64,000 nt of DNA from Stenotrophomonas maltophilia (lineage in GTDB: Bacteria; Pseudomonadota; Gammaproteobacteria; Xanthomonadales; Xanthomonadaceae), in contig DGLB01000044.1 of assembly GCA_002387845.1 (NCBI GenBank), positions 1 through 64,000 on the forward strand. Reading direction: 5' to 3'. The position numbers and the translations under genes were made by a program. Position 1 is the first letter of the stretch. Every line of letters begins with the position of its first letter. The notes under the pieces were generated by a model that saw only the letters and a list, made by a program, of their open reading frames with translations, had not been told where the DNA came from and did no database searches. Positions 1-7,150 of this stretch are shown piece by piece.

Positions 1-188
1 GCAACGCGCGTCCGAGCGGCAACCGTTCGGCCGGCCCGCGCGGTCCGGGTGGTCCGGGCGGCAACCGTGGCCCCGGCGGCCCCGGTGGCAATCGCGGTCC
101 GGGCGGTCGCCCGGGCGGTGGTCGCCCCGGCGGCGGCAACCGCGGCCCGGGTGGCGGCGGTCATCGTGGCGGCCCGCGCGGCGGCTGA
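1..188 (+). CDS. C-terminal end of a Gly/Arg/Pro-rich protein, possibly DEAD-box RNA helicase (partial)
   Basis: The window opens inside a reading frame (codons from base 3) that ends at the TGA at 186-188. All 61 visible residues are low-complexity, built from GNRGPGG- and GGRPGGG-type repeats ending in HRGGPRGG. Tails of this kind are typical of RhlE-like DEAD-box helicases in Xanthomonadaceae, where the basic disordered extension helps hold RNA. No helicase motif lies inside the window, so the family call is inference. Other RGG-type RNA-binding proteins would fit equally well. A hairpin terminator follows directly, so this is the last gene of its transcript. Confidence 0.4.
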   Translation, partial: NARPSGNRSAGPRGPGGPGGNRGPGGPGGNRGPGGRPGGGRPGGGNRGPGGGGHRGGPRGG

Positions 189-203
189 TAGCATGCAATG
201 AAG

Positions 204-228
204 ACGGCCCCTCAGGGGCCGTTCTGCT
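204..228 (+). terminator. Rho-independent terminator of the Gly/Arg-rich gene
   Basis: An 8-bp GC-rich stem, ACGGCCCC/GGGGCCGT, with a 3-nt loop (204-222) is followed by a short T/C-rich stretch 15 bp after the stop codon. The T tract is weak. Confidence 0.6.
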
Positions 229-251
229 GTAGCGACGGGCCACGCCCGTCG
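229..251. repeat. GTAG-type REP (SMAG-like)
   Basis: GTAG head followed by the perfect hairpin CGACGGGC-CAC-GCCCGTCG. The architecture matches the GTAG-headed REPs abundant in Stenotrophomonas. Confidence 0.75.
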
Positions 252-282
252 AACGTATCCCCTCCTCAACCGGAAAATCAAA

Positions 283-981
283 ATGACACGGAAGTTGACC
301 GCCCTCCTCCTCTGCACCCTCACCCTCACCGCTATCACCGGCTGCAAAAAGGTCCAGGAAGAACTGGCCGCCTCGCAGAACCCGTTCCCCAAATCCTCAC
401 CCCTGCACGCTCCGGTCGACACCACCACCCGCAAACTGGTGCGCGAACCCGCCTACCTGGAACGCATGAAGGGCCTCAGCCCCGAACAGGCCCAGGTCAT
501 GGGCGCACAGCTCTCCATGAACGGCATGGGCCGCCTGGAACTGCCCGTGCTGGAACGCCGCGCCGAGCTGGTCGGCCAGCTGCTGCACAAGCAGTCGGTC
601 GCCGACTGCGCCGCCATGGCCAAGGTCACCACTCCCGCCGAAGCCGCGCGTAACAGCGAACGCATCATCGAGACGCTGGCCACGCTGCCGCAGCCGGTGA
701 TCAATGAATGGTTCGACATCGCCTACCAGGCCACCCTGGCCGAACTGCAGCAGCGCCCACTGACCCAGGTCAGCGAAGCACAGATCAACGAGGCCGCCGT
801 GGCATTGGTGCAGCTGGTCCCCAGCGATGACGACCGCCAGCGCCTGGGCCAGGTGATGAGCACGCTCGCCACCTCCAGCGACGCCGACGCCTGCTGGGCC
901 GTACGCATCATGTACACCTACCTGCCCAAGCTGCCCGAGCCGCAGCGGGGCCATTTCGCCTGGGCGGCGACGCAGCAGTGA
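283..981 (+). CDS. Small lipoprotein of unknown function
   Basis: A 232-residue protein. The N-terminus MTRKLTALLLCTLTLTAITG-C is a lipoprotein signal peptide with the lipobox ITGC (Cys21), so the mature protein should be lipid-anchored in the cell envelope. The rest is soluble and rich in Ala, Leu and Gln, probably helical, with three further Cys residues and no motif I recognise. It stands alone: a terminator and a REP lie upstream, and REPs followed by a convergent gene lie downstream. No function can be assigned from sequence. Confidence 0.75.
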   Translation: MTRKLTALLLCTLTLTAITGCKKVQEELAASQNPFPKSSPLHAPVDTTTRKLVREPAYLERMKGLSPEQAQVMGAQLSMNGMGRLELPVLERRAELVGQLLHKQSVADCAAMAKVTTPAEAARNSERIIETLATLPQPVINEWFDIAYQATLAELQQRPLTQVSEAQINEAAVALVQLVPSDDDRQRLGQVMSTLATSSDADACWAVRIMYTYLPKLPEPQRGHFAWAATQQ

Positions 982-986
982 GGATG

Positions 987-1042
987 AACCCGGCCAACGC
1001 CGGGTTCTCCACCGCGCAGTGACAGCCCATGGCTGTCTCTAC
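987..1042. repeat. Two REP-like hairpins between convergent genes
   Basis: The first hairpin (987-1006) is AACCCGGC-caac-GCCGGGTT. The second (1021-1042) is GACAGCC-cat-GGCTGTC followed by CTAC, which is a GTAG REP on the minus strand. They separate the lipoprotein gene from the end of the first RHS cassette and may terminate transcription from both sides. Confidence 0.65.
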
Positions 1043-1047
1043 GCACC

Positions 1048-1959
1048 TCACCGCATGCGATGATTCTCCCAACCTTGGACCACCAGAAAGTCTTGGTAGT
1101 GCGTGGTCGTCACCCGGATCATGCCGATGCGAGGCCTCTCACCCGGTTCTGGGCGGCCTCGTGCCGTCACCACACGGGTACGCGCAAACGGACCGGTCTT
1201 TCCGTTGCCAGTGATGGCGTACTCCCAATACATGTTCGGCTGATTGTCACGTCGCGGAAGTACCCCTTCAAAGTTCCTGTATCGATTCCCCCGTTCGATC
1301 ATCGCTGCATTGGGCGTTCTTCCCCCGGGGCTGAAGTCGCGAATCTTCAGAATCTTGCTCGCTACCGCATCGTCGAGGCTCTCGATGTGGACTGCCAATT
1401 TGCCCTTGCGGTTAGTGAAAATGTCTCGCTTATCGATTTGATAGAGCAGGCTTCCGTCTGCACCAATGGTCTGAACCGGCGCGTTGGCGGTTGAACTGGA
1501 TGCGGTGGGCGTGACTGACACCGGCGCTGCGGACGAGGATCCAGGCTTTCTGGCAGATCGCTTGACGACCGTACTCCACGCTCCCGTCTTTCCCGCCATC
1601 ATCCCGAGCCCGACCACCGCTGCTGCTGCAACAACCCCGCCGATGATCCACGCCGTCGTACCGTCTTTGCCATTTCCACCACCGGATGCAGCAGGCGCAG
1701 CCAGTGCAGTTACCCCCATCCCCGCCATGCCAAGCGCCGTCATCAGCAGAGGCAGCGCAAACGTCCCGTCAGGATCTGTGAAATTTACGGGATCGCCAGC
1801 GCAATACCCGTAGGCATTGACGCCACCGCGTCCAAACGGACTCATCGCGTCCGGGCTATGAAACCGCATCAGCACCGGGTTGTACGCGCGCCGCCCGTTG
1901 CCCAGCAGTTGCCAGCGCGTGCCGGATTCGTGCAGCTCACCGTTGTATCCCATCGCCAT
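1048..1959 (-). CDS. Orphan RHS core-tip protein with RNase T1/N1-type tail
   Basis: A 303-residue protein that begins at the conserved end of an RHS core (MAMGYNGELHE, WQLLGNGRRAYNP, NAYGYCAGDPVN, DPDG) with no RHS-repeat shell in front. Two hydrophobic segments (about residues 65-85 and 100-120) and a Ser/Thr/Pro linker lead to a tail that reads like a guanyl-specific ribonuclease. It has a LP loop (GVLPRRD), WEYAI (catalytic Glu), RTRVVT (Arg) and TTHYQDF (catalytic His), in the same order as RNase Sa/T1. A start with its own Shine-Dalgarno (GAGG 8 nt upstream) shows it can be translated alone. It follows the next cassette by 9 nt, so the two are probably cotranscribed. GC content seems lower than in neighbouring genes. 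No barstar-like immunity gene is adjacent. Confidence 0.75.
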   Translation of the reverse strand: MAMGYNGELHESGTRWQLLGNGRRAYNPVLMRFHSPDAMSPFGRGGVNAYGYCAGDPVNFTDPDGTFALPLLMTALGMAGMGVTALAAPAASGGGNGKDGTTAWIIGGVVAAAAVVGLGMMAGKTGAWSTVVKRSARKPGSSSAAPVSVTPTASSSTANAPVQTIGADGSLLYQIDKRDIFTNRKGKLAVHIESLDDAVASKILKIRDFSPGGRTPNAAMIERGNRYRNFEGVLPRRDNQPNMYWEYAITGNGKTGPFARTRVVTARGRPEPGERPRIGMIRVTTTHYQDFLVVQGWENHRMR

Positions 1960-1968
1960 GGTCCATCC

Positions 1969-2853
1969 TCACTTGAGATGATGCGGTCTGTCACCGAGTT
2001 CTCCGCCTGGTAACCGCCATCGCACGCGCTTGAAGTCTGAATAGTGCTCGCGGGTGAAGTACCAGACATCCGGATTCCGTGGTTCCCAGCCCCCCGTGAC
2101 CAGGCGCATGGTTCCACGCCCCTTGTGAAGGTCTCTGCGGAACTGCACGGTATAGGACCTGTAGTAGCCCAGGTCCATATCCGGAAGATGCCCGCCGACA
2201 TTATGAAAAGTCTCTCCTTCACTGTGAGAGAAGTTGAACGGCCCACCCTGTTTCACTTGCCGTGCCGTGTCCTCGAACGGCGGCGGGAGCTCATTGGAGT
2301 GCACTACACCGGGCGACCCCGGTCTGGCCAACGGTTCACCCGCTTGGGGTTTCGGGGCAAATCCCTTTGGCAGAAGCGACGGGATGGCAGGACGGCGCGG
2401 CACGTCGTCCAACCGCAGGGAAAGCAGCGAAGGTATCTCCGACGATCCGCCGCCCGCGCCCGTGCTTCGGCCACGCCGACTCCCTGCCTTGAGCATTCCC
2501 ACGCCGAAGAGCCCAGCACCCACGATGATCGCGGCAACGATCCACGGACTCATGCTGCGTTCGTCACCACTCCCCCCACCCGCGGACGGTGCTGCGAATG
2601 CGGCTGCGCCACTCGCGGCCGCAACCAGACCCATGACCAGCGGCATTGCAAAACCGCCGGTAGGATCGTGAGCGTTGACAGGTTCACCCCCACAATAGGC
2701 GTAGGCATTGAGTCCCCCGGCACCGAACGGACTCCACCGGTCCGGACTGTGGAACCGCATCAACACTGGGTTATAGGCGCGCCGCCCGTTACCCAGCAGC
2801 TGCCAGCGCGTCCCCGCCTCGTGCAGTGCACCGTTGAACCCCAACGCCTGCAT
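1969..2853 (-). CDS. Orphan RHS core-tip protein with degenerate RNase T1/N1-type tail
   Basis: A 294-residue protein starting MQALGFNGALHEAGTRWQ. I chose this start because GGAGG lies 6 nt upstream and because the longer frame only translates a REP. The RHS core end (YNP-FHSPD-NAYAYCGGEPVN-DPTG) is followed by two hydrophobic segments and a tail similar to RNase Sa/T1: GPFNF, FHNVGGHLP, GYYRSYTV, RGTMRLVTGG and FTREHYSDF. The Arg and His positions are kept, but the position aligned with the catalytic Glu (YHEYTV in RNase Sa) is Ser (YRSYTV). The tail may therefore be inactive or act differently. Its stop overlaps the Shine-Dalgarno region of the next cassette. Confidence 0.72.
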   Translation of the reverse strand: MQALGFNGALHEAGTRWQLLGNGRRAYNPVLMRFHSPDRWSPFGAGGLNAYAYCGGEPVNAHDPTGGFAMPLVMGLVAAASGAAAFAAPSAGGGSGDERSMSPWIVAAIIVGAGLFGVGMLKAGSRRGRSTGAGGGSSEIPSLLSLRLDDVPRRPAIPSLLPKGFAPKPQAGEPLARPGSPGVVHSNELPPPFEDTARQVKQGGPFNFSHSEGETFHNVGGHLPDMDLGYYRSYTVQFRRDLHKGRGTMRLVTGGWEPRNPDVWYFTREHYSDFKRVRWRLPGGELGDRPHHLK

Positions 2854-2863
2854 GACAGCCTCC

Positions 2864-2935
2864 GGTATCGCCGGCCGTTGGCCGGCTCTCGCATCACCCA
2901 AACGCAATGCGGGCCGGCCAACGGCCGGCGCTACC
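2864..2935. repeat. Inverted pair of GTAG REPs (BIME-like) upstream of an RHS cassette
   Basis: REP 1 (2864-2888) contains GCCGGCC-gtt-GGCCGGC after GGTATC. REP 2 (2911-2935), in the opposite orientation, ends GGCCGGCGCTACC. The 22-nt spacer nearly matches the spacer of the pair at 3758-3829. Confidence 0.8.
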
Positions 2936-2957
2936 GCTCACCGCCCCGGGGTGCATT

Positions 2958-3746
2958 TCAATACCGAAGGTCATCTAAGGTCTTCGGACGTGGGTGTTGG
3001 TTGTAGTAGGTCCGCCGGTCAATTGCTGCCTGGACATCCTGAATCGTCGATCCGCGCCTCAGTCTGCCGGAAACTTCCACCGGGGTTGCGGCCTGCAGAC
3101 TTTTCAAAGTGACCACCTTGGCAGCGGGCCGCGAATGCGCGCTGCTGGCGGACACACCACCGCCCGGATCCTGGAGCGCTGCAGCGCTGACGGGCAAGTC
3201 CAGATCGCGCCCTTCCGTGAGTCGGCGGGAGAAAACAGGCGAAGAAGCGCTTGGGCTGGCGGGTTCAAACTTTGAGTTCCAGCGATGCCCATGCTCAACC
3301 CAATCGGTCGTCCGCTTCAACTTGCCATCCATGGGTGCCATGGTCTGCCACACCGAATCGTCGAACGCGACACGTGAGCGGACACTGCTGCCGGAACCGG
3401 CGCTCTTCACCGATGTGATTGAACCGGCATTCGCCGTTCCACTGCTAATGGAACGAGACACTCCCGCCAGATTACTCACCTTCCCCACCTTTACCACCTT
3501 CACCGCCGCTTGCAACGCACGCGCTGCCAACAAGACCAAGGGTGTATGGCCAGACGGATCGATACGGTTGATGGGATCGTCCAGCACATATGCATAAACG
3601 TTCAGACCGCCAGCCCCCAAGGGACTGGCCGAATCCGGCGAATGAAAGCGCATCAGCACGGAGTTGTAGGCACGGTAGCCATTGCCCAGCAACTGCCAGC
3701 GCGTCCCCGCCTCGTGCAGTTCACCGTTGAACCCCATCGTATGCAT
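2958..3746 (-). CDS. Orphan RHS core-tip protein, tail unrecognised
   Basis: A 262-residue protein starting MHTMGFNGELHEAGTRWQ, chosen because GGAGG is 7 nt upstream and the longer frame runs into a REP. The first about 70 residues are the RHS core end (YRAYNSVLMRFHSPD, LNVYAYVLDDPINR, DPSGH). A short hydrophobic/Ala stretch, a Ser-rich linker and a basic tail ending in PRPKTLDDLRY follow. I do not recognise the tail as a known toxin. The 5' 180 bp or so is very similar in DNA to the preceding cassettes, and similarity stops after DPSG, as expected for a swapped tip. Confidence 0.65.
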   Translation of the reverse strand: MHTMGFNGELHEAGTRWQLLGNGYRAYNSVLMRFHSPDSASPLGAGGLNVYAYVLDDPINRIDPSGHTPLVLLAARALQAAVKVVKVGKVSNLAGVSRSISSGTANAGSITSVKSAGSGSSVRSRVAFDDSVWQTMAPMDGKLKRTTDWVEHGHRWNSKFEPASPSASSPVFSRRLTEGRDLDLPVSAAALQDPGGGVSASSAHSRPAAKVVTLKSLQAATPVEVSGRLRRGSTIQDVQAAIDRRTYYNQHPRPKTLDDLRY

Positions 3747-3757
3747 GACACCCTCCG

Positions 3758-3829
3758 GTAGCGCCGGCCATTGGCCGGCTCTCGCATCATCCAAACGCAG
3801 CCGGGGCCGGCCAACGGCCGGCGTTACCG
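3758..3829. repeat. Inverted pair of GTAG REPs upstream of an RHS cassette
   Basis: REP 1 (3758-3782) is GGTAGCGCCGGCC-att-GGCCGGC. REP 2 (3804-3829) is its mirror, ending GGCCGGCGTTACC. The pair occupies the same place relative to the cassette start as the pair at 2864-2935. Confidence 0.8.
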
Positions 3830-3846
3830 GGGCCGAACGCAGCCTT

Positions 3847-4290
3847 TCAGCGGCGCTCTATGGTGAACTTGCTGCCCGCAACGCCCAAGTCCCAGCCCTT
3901 GCCAGTGCCAGCCAAGGCCAGCGACACATCGCCCTTGGTCACCACCTGCGCACTGCTGGACTTGTCCGCACCGGCGTGTGCTTCAACCGAGGCGTACGAT
4001 CCGATCAGGTCGTTGACCGAGTAGGCTCCGCTGAAGCGACCCTTGCCATCCACGATCTTCGACTTGCCCACGGTCAGGCCACCGCCCTTGACCGTGATCT
4101 TCACCGGAATGCGCGAACCGTTGTCGCAGGTGATCGTGCCGGTGCCGGAGGCGGTCTTGTAGAACACGGACCAGCCGGACAGGTTGTACTTCAGTTCGCA
4201 GTCGATATTGCCGGCGGCGTGGGCACTGGCCGTCACGGCCAAGGCGGCCAGGGTCGCCAGAATCAATACGGGCCTTCTCATAATGCTCAT
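3847..4290 (-). CDS. Small secreted (periplasmic) protein of unknown function
   Basis: A 147-residue protein. MSIMRRPVLILATLAALAVTASAHA is a clear Sec signal peptide cleaved after AHA. The mature part of about 122 residues has two Cys (in IDCELKY and TITCDNGS), which could form a disulfide, and regularly spaced Gly and Ser suggesting a small beta-rich fold. It sits in the same orientation inside the cassette array but shares nothing with the RHS cassettes. A signal peptide makes it a poor immunity protein for cytosolic nucleases. A second ATG three codons later (MRRPVL) is an equally possible start. Confidence 0.65.
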   Translation of the reverse strand: MSIMRRPVLILATLAALAVTASAHAAGNIDCELKYNLSGWSVFYKTASGTGTITCDNGSRIPVKITVKGGGLTVGKSKIVDGKGRFSGAYSVNDLIGSYASVEAHAGADKSSSAQVVTKGDVSLALAGTGKGWDLGVAGSKFTIERR

Positions 4291-4401
4291 CCGTTTGGGA
4301 ATCTGCCGCCGAATCTAACAGCGTGCCGGTGCACCCTGAATGAGGGGACTGGCGCGCATAGAGCGAGCGTTCAGCCGCCGCCGTTTGATCGTAATTCTTA
4401 C

Positions 4402-5220
4402 TCAAGCCTGGGAAGATCCTCTCCGCACTTGTTGGACCTGGTGGGTCATCGGTTGCCGTTTCCGCCGCATGGCACCGCGCCGCTGGAAGGCACCGGCGTC
4501 GGAGACGCTTTGCGTCGATCTGACCGAGGAGCGCATGGCCAAAGGTCCCACACCTTCGTACCAGGTGACCTCCACCGCGGTATCGAAGATTTCCCACTGG
4601 GTAGGCCGACGTTTGTGAAGCTGGGCATGCTGCAGCTCAGGGGGCGACGCCCGTGATACCGGTGCGACCTGTTCGTGCGCCTTGTCGAAGGATCCCCGCG
4701 CTGCGTAGCGTGGGAGGTCGCCCGCCCACCCTTGATGCGAGACCTGTCGATTCGGCGTGCCCGCGATGGACAGCGTTCCCCGGGAACTGCGCAGGCCCAC
4801 CATGCGCTGCAGCAGGGACCGACCGCCTACGGGTGTGGCAATGCCCAGCAGCGTCGCCGCAAAGGACAGCGTCGCCACTGCCGCGTAGACACCAGTGTTC
4901 TCCTTCTCCGATGTCCTGGCCGCCAGCGCGGTTGCACCGACGCCGAGAGCCAAGGTGGCCAGCACGCCAATAGCGAGGATCGATGTAGGGAAGTGACCGT
5001 TGAGATCACGCTGGTTGACCGGATCGTTGCCGCAGTATGCATAGGCGTTGAGCCCACCTTCAGCGAAGGGGCTGAGGGAATCAATGCTGGTGAATCGCAT
5101 CAGCGTCGGGTTGTAGGCGCGGTAGCCGTTGCCGAGTAGTTGCCACGCCCTTCCGGATTCATGCAGTTCACCGTTGAAGCCCATCCTCGACTGCGGATCC
5201 CGTTGTCTCTGCATCTTCAT
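4402..5220 (-). CDS. Orphan RHS core-tip protein, tail unrecognised
   Basis: A 272-residue protein beginning MKMQRQRDPQSRMGFNGELHE, with GAGG 6 nt upstream of the chosen ATG. The RHS core end is present with drift (FTSID in place of FHSPD, DLNGH in place of DPSGH). A long hydrophobic region (about residues 80-135, two segments split by TSEKEN) precedes a basic tail rich in Arg, Gln and Ser that ends QQVRRGSSQA. No catalytic motif is recognised. The drifted core and very basic end could mean a decayed or frameshifted tip. Confidence 0.6.
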   Translation of the reverse strand: MKMQRQRDPQSRMGFNGELHESGRAWQLLGNGYRAYNPTLMRFTSIDSLSPFAEGGLNAYAYCGNDPVNQRDLNGHFPTSILAIGVLATLALGVGATALAARTSEKENTGVYAAVATLSFAATLLGIATPVGGRSLLQRMVGLRSSRGTLSIAGTPNRQVSHQGWAGDLPRYAARGSFDKAHEQVAPVSRASPPELQHAQLHKRRPTQWEIFDTAVEVTWYEGVGPLAMRSSVRSTQSVSDAGAFQRRGAMRRKRQPMTHQVQQVRRGSSQA

Positions 5221-5290
5221 CAATCGCCTCGTGGAAATGCATCTTCCCAGTTTGGGTTGGAGAGCAGCTTCTCCCACGCCCACAACGTCA

Positions 5291-6187
5291 CTAAACCCCT
5301 GCCCACCTTCCACGAATCACTGACAGAGCTCGCTTCTCTCGTATTCTGTAAGTCTTTACAGCGAGCGAAAACTTGCCCTCCATCAGGTCCCTCTGCTCCA
5401 GTCCAAAATCAAGACTGCGCGATCGGTTCAGCCCCCGCACGGGACCAGGGGAGGTGGCATTACCCATCGGCACCGAATCTGGCTGCGGATGCGCCCCCGT
5501 CGAACCATTTTCCATGCGTGCGAGAATGCGGGAGGTGTTCGACGGAAGTCGCAACTCCTCTTCATTGATTCGTTTAATGAGCCTCTTGGCAGCTACGAGG
5601 TCGACGTTCTCTGCCGTTACTCCCTGCTTCCCAAAGCCGCTCATCATGTCTGCTACCTTCTGCCGGGTCGTCCTGGTGGCCATGAAGCTGATCTCCCCCG
5701 GCACGGGTGGATAATGCGCCTTCGGCGCTGTGGATGAGCGGCCGTGCAGCAGCCCCGACACCTTGTCCCGCGCGTGGGAGAACAAGCTTTTCCCTCCCAG
5801 GTTGACCGCGCCGAGCGCGACGATGCCCGCTACGCCAGCGACGCCAGAGATCACGCCAGCGATCAGCCGCGTGTCCTCGTCCTTGATGAGTCCGGCCACC
5901 ACGCCTGCTGTGGCAGAGACGCCGAAGAGCGCAAGGGGGGCGACCCAGTGACCGGTTGGATCTGCAAGGTTTACAGGATCGCCTGCGCAGTAAGCGTAGG
6001 CATTGATCCCGCCCGCATCGAACGGGCTCAGGTCATCCGGGCTGTGAAACCGCATCAGCACCGGGTTGTAGGCGCGGTAGCCGTTGCCGAGCAGTTGCCA
6101 GGCGGTTGCGGGTTCGTGCAGTTCGCCATTGAAGCCCATGCGCGCGGTCGGCGATGGGAGGGCGAAGTTGGCGTCGTGTGCGGGCAT
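5291..6187 (-). CDS. Orphan RHS core-tip protein, tail unrecognised
   Basis: About 298 residues from MPAHDANFALPSPTARMGFNGELHE; the start four codons upstream (6199) is an alternative. The RHS core end (AYNPVLMRFHSPD, INAYAYCAGDPVN, DPTGHW) is followed by a hydrophobic hairpin with the polar turn IKDEDTRL, then a charged tail (VADMMSGFGKQGVTAENVDL, RLIKRINEEELRLP) ending KRALSVIRGRWAGV. The tail has no recognised enzyme motif. This is the promoter-side cassette of the array, and a single REP lies just upstream. Confidence 0.65.
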   Translation of the reverse strand: MPAHDANFALPSPTARMGFNGELHEPATAWQLLGNGYRAYNPVLMRFHSPDDLSPFDAGGINAYAYCAGDPVNLADPTGHWVAPLALFGVSATAGVVAGLIKDEDTRLIAGVISGVAGVAGIVALGAVNLGGKSLFSHARDKVSGLLHGRSSTAPKAHYPPVPGEISFMATRTTRQKVADMMSGFGKQGVTAENVDLVAAKRLIKRINEEELRLPSNTSRILARMENGSTGAHPQPDSVPMGNATSPGPVRGLNRSRSLDFGLEQRDLMEGKFSLAVKTYRIREKRALSVIRGRWAGV

Positions 6188-6210
6188 GCGGGACCCCATC
6201 GAGTGCAATG

Positions 6211-6235
6211 CGGGCCGGCCAACGGCCGGCGCTAC
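6211..6235. repeat. GTAG REP (minus orientation) upstream of the first cassette
   Basis: GGCCGGCC-aac-GGCCGGC followed by GCTAC, the same REP subtype as the copies at 2864-2935, 3758-3829 and 50978. Confidence 0.75.
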
Positions 6236-6328
6236 CTCGCGTGGCCCAGGGCCACCGTCCCCCGACGGCAAGGTCAAGTGTCCTGCCGGGAATGTTGCCG
6301 ACGCGTGATGGGACGCGTCGGCGTTCCG

Positions 6329-7150
6329 TTATGCGCCCGGGCCCAGCGTGAAGGCGTCGGCGTCCAGCATTGCCGGGAACTTCGCCCGGTGTTCGGCAAG
6401 GGCCTGTGCCGAGAGGGTGGTGGTCACCACCTGCTCGCGCTCGCGCACTTCCAGCTGCGGCTGGCCGAGGAAATCGATCACCGCGCTGTCGCCGGCGTAG
6501 TGCAGGTTGTTGCCGTCCACACCGACCCGGTTCACCGCTGCCACATAGCTCAGGTTCTCGATGGCGCGTGCACGCAGCAGCGTGCGCCACGCGTAGGCGC
6601 GGGCCGACGGCCAGTTGGCGACGAAAATCTGCAGGTCGAAGTCAAGGTCTTCGGCACGCTCCACGTCGTAGCGGTTGCGGCAGAACACCGGGAAGCGCAG
6701 GTCGTAGCAGACCTGCGGATTGATCCGCCAGCCCTTCCATTCCACGCTCAGGCGCTCGTTGCCGGCGGCGTAACGCAGGTGTTCGTCGCCGTAACGGAAC
6801 AGGTGGCGCTTGTCGTAGTGCTGCAACTCGCCATCCGGGGTGGCCCAGAGCAGACGGTTGTACACGCCCTCCCCCACGCGCAGCTGCACGCTGCCGGTGA
6901 CGGCTGCGCCCAGCTTGGCGGCCTGCTCGCGGATCCAGGCCACGGTGGGGCCGTCCATGCTTTCGGCGCGGAAGATGGCGTCGTTGGAAAAGCCGCTGGT
7001 GAAGGTTTCCGGCAGGATCACCAGATCGGTGTTACCCGCCAACGGGGCCAGCAACGCGCCATAGTGCTCGCGGTTGCCCTGGGGGTCGTGCCAGCGGGTA
7101 TTGCCCTGCACCAGGGTGACGCGCAGATCGGGGCGTGCAAGGGCATTCAT
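6329..7150 (-). CDS. Omega-amidase of the nitrilase superfamily (YafV/Nit2 type)
   Basis: A 273-residue carbon-nitrogen hydrolase. The triad is visible: Glu in LPETFTSGF (about 47), Lys in YDKRHLF (about 113) and Cys in QVCYDLRFPVF (about 147). The ETFTSGF and CYDLRFPVF forms are typical of omega-amidases that hydrolyse alpha-ketoglutaramate or ketosuccinamate left by glutamine-dependent transamination. The gene overlaps the upstream aminotransferase stop by one base (TGATG), so both proteins are made from one mRNA and probably act in sequence: transamination of 2-keto-4-methylthiobutyrate to methionine, then deamidation of the keto-amide product. Confidence 0.85.
   Translation of the reverse strand: MNALARPDLRVTLVQGNTRWHDPQGNREHYGALLAPLAGNTDLVILPETFTSGFSNDAIFRAESMDGPTVAWIREQAAKLGAAVTGSVQLRVGEGVYNRLLWATPDGELQHYDKRHLFRYGDEHLRYAAGNERLSVEWKGWRINPQVCYDLRFPVFCRNRYDVERAEDLDFDLQIFVANWPSARAYAWRTLLRARAIENLSYVAAVNRVGVDGNNLHYAGDSAVIDFLGQPQLEVREREQVVTTTLSAQALAEHRAKFPAMLDADAFTLGPGA

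Noticed and set aside
1..188. Collagen-like or antifreeze repeat protein
   Set aside because: The Gly-rich tail has Asn-Arg and Arg-Pro pairs rather than a strict G-X-Y periodicity, which fits an RNA-binding disordered tail better.
3847..4290. Cytosolic immunity protein for the RNase-like tips
   Set aside because: A clear Sec signal peptide directs it out of the cytoplasm, where the RNases would need to be neutralised, and it is not adjacent to them.
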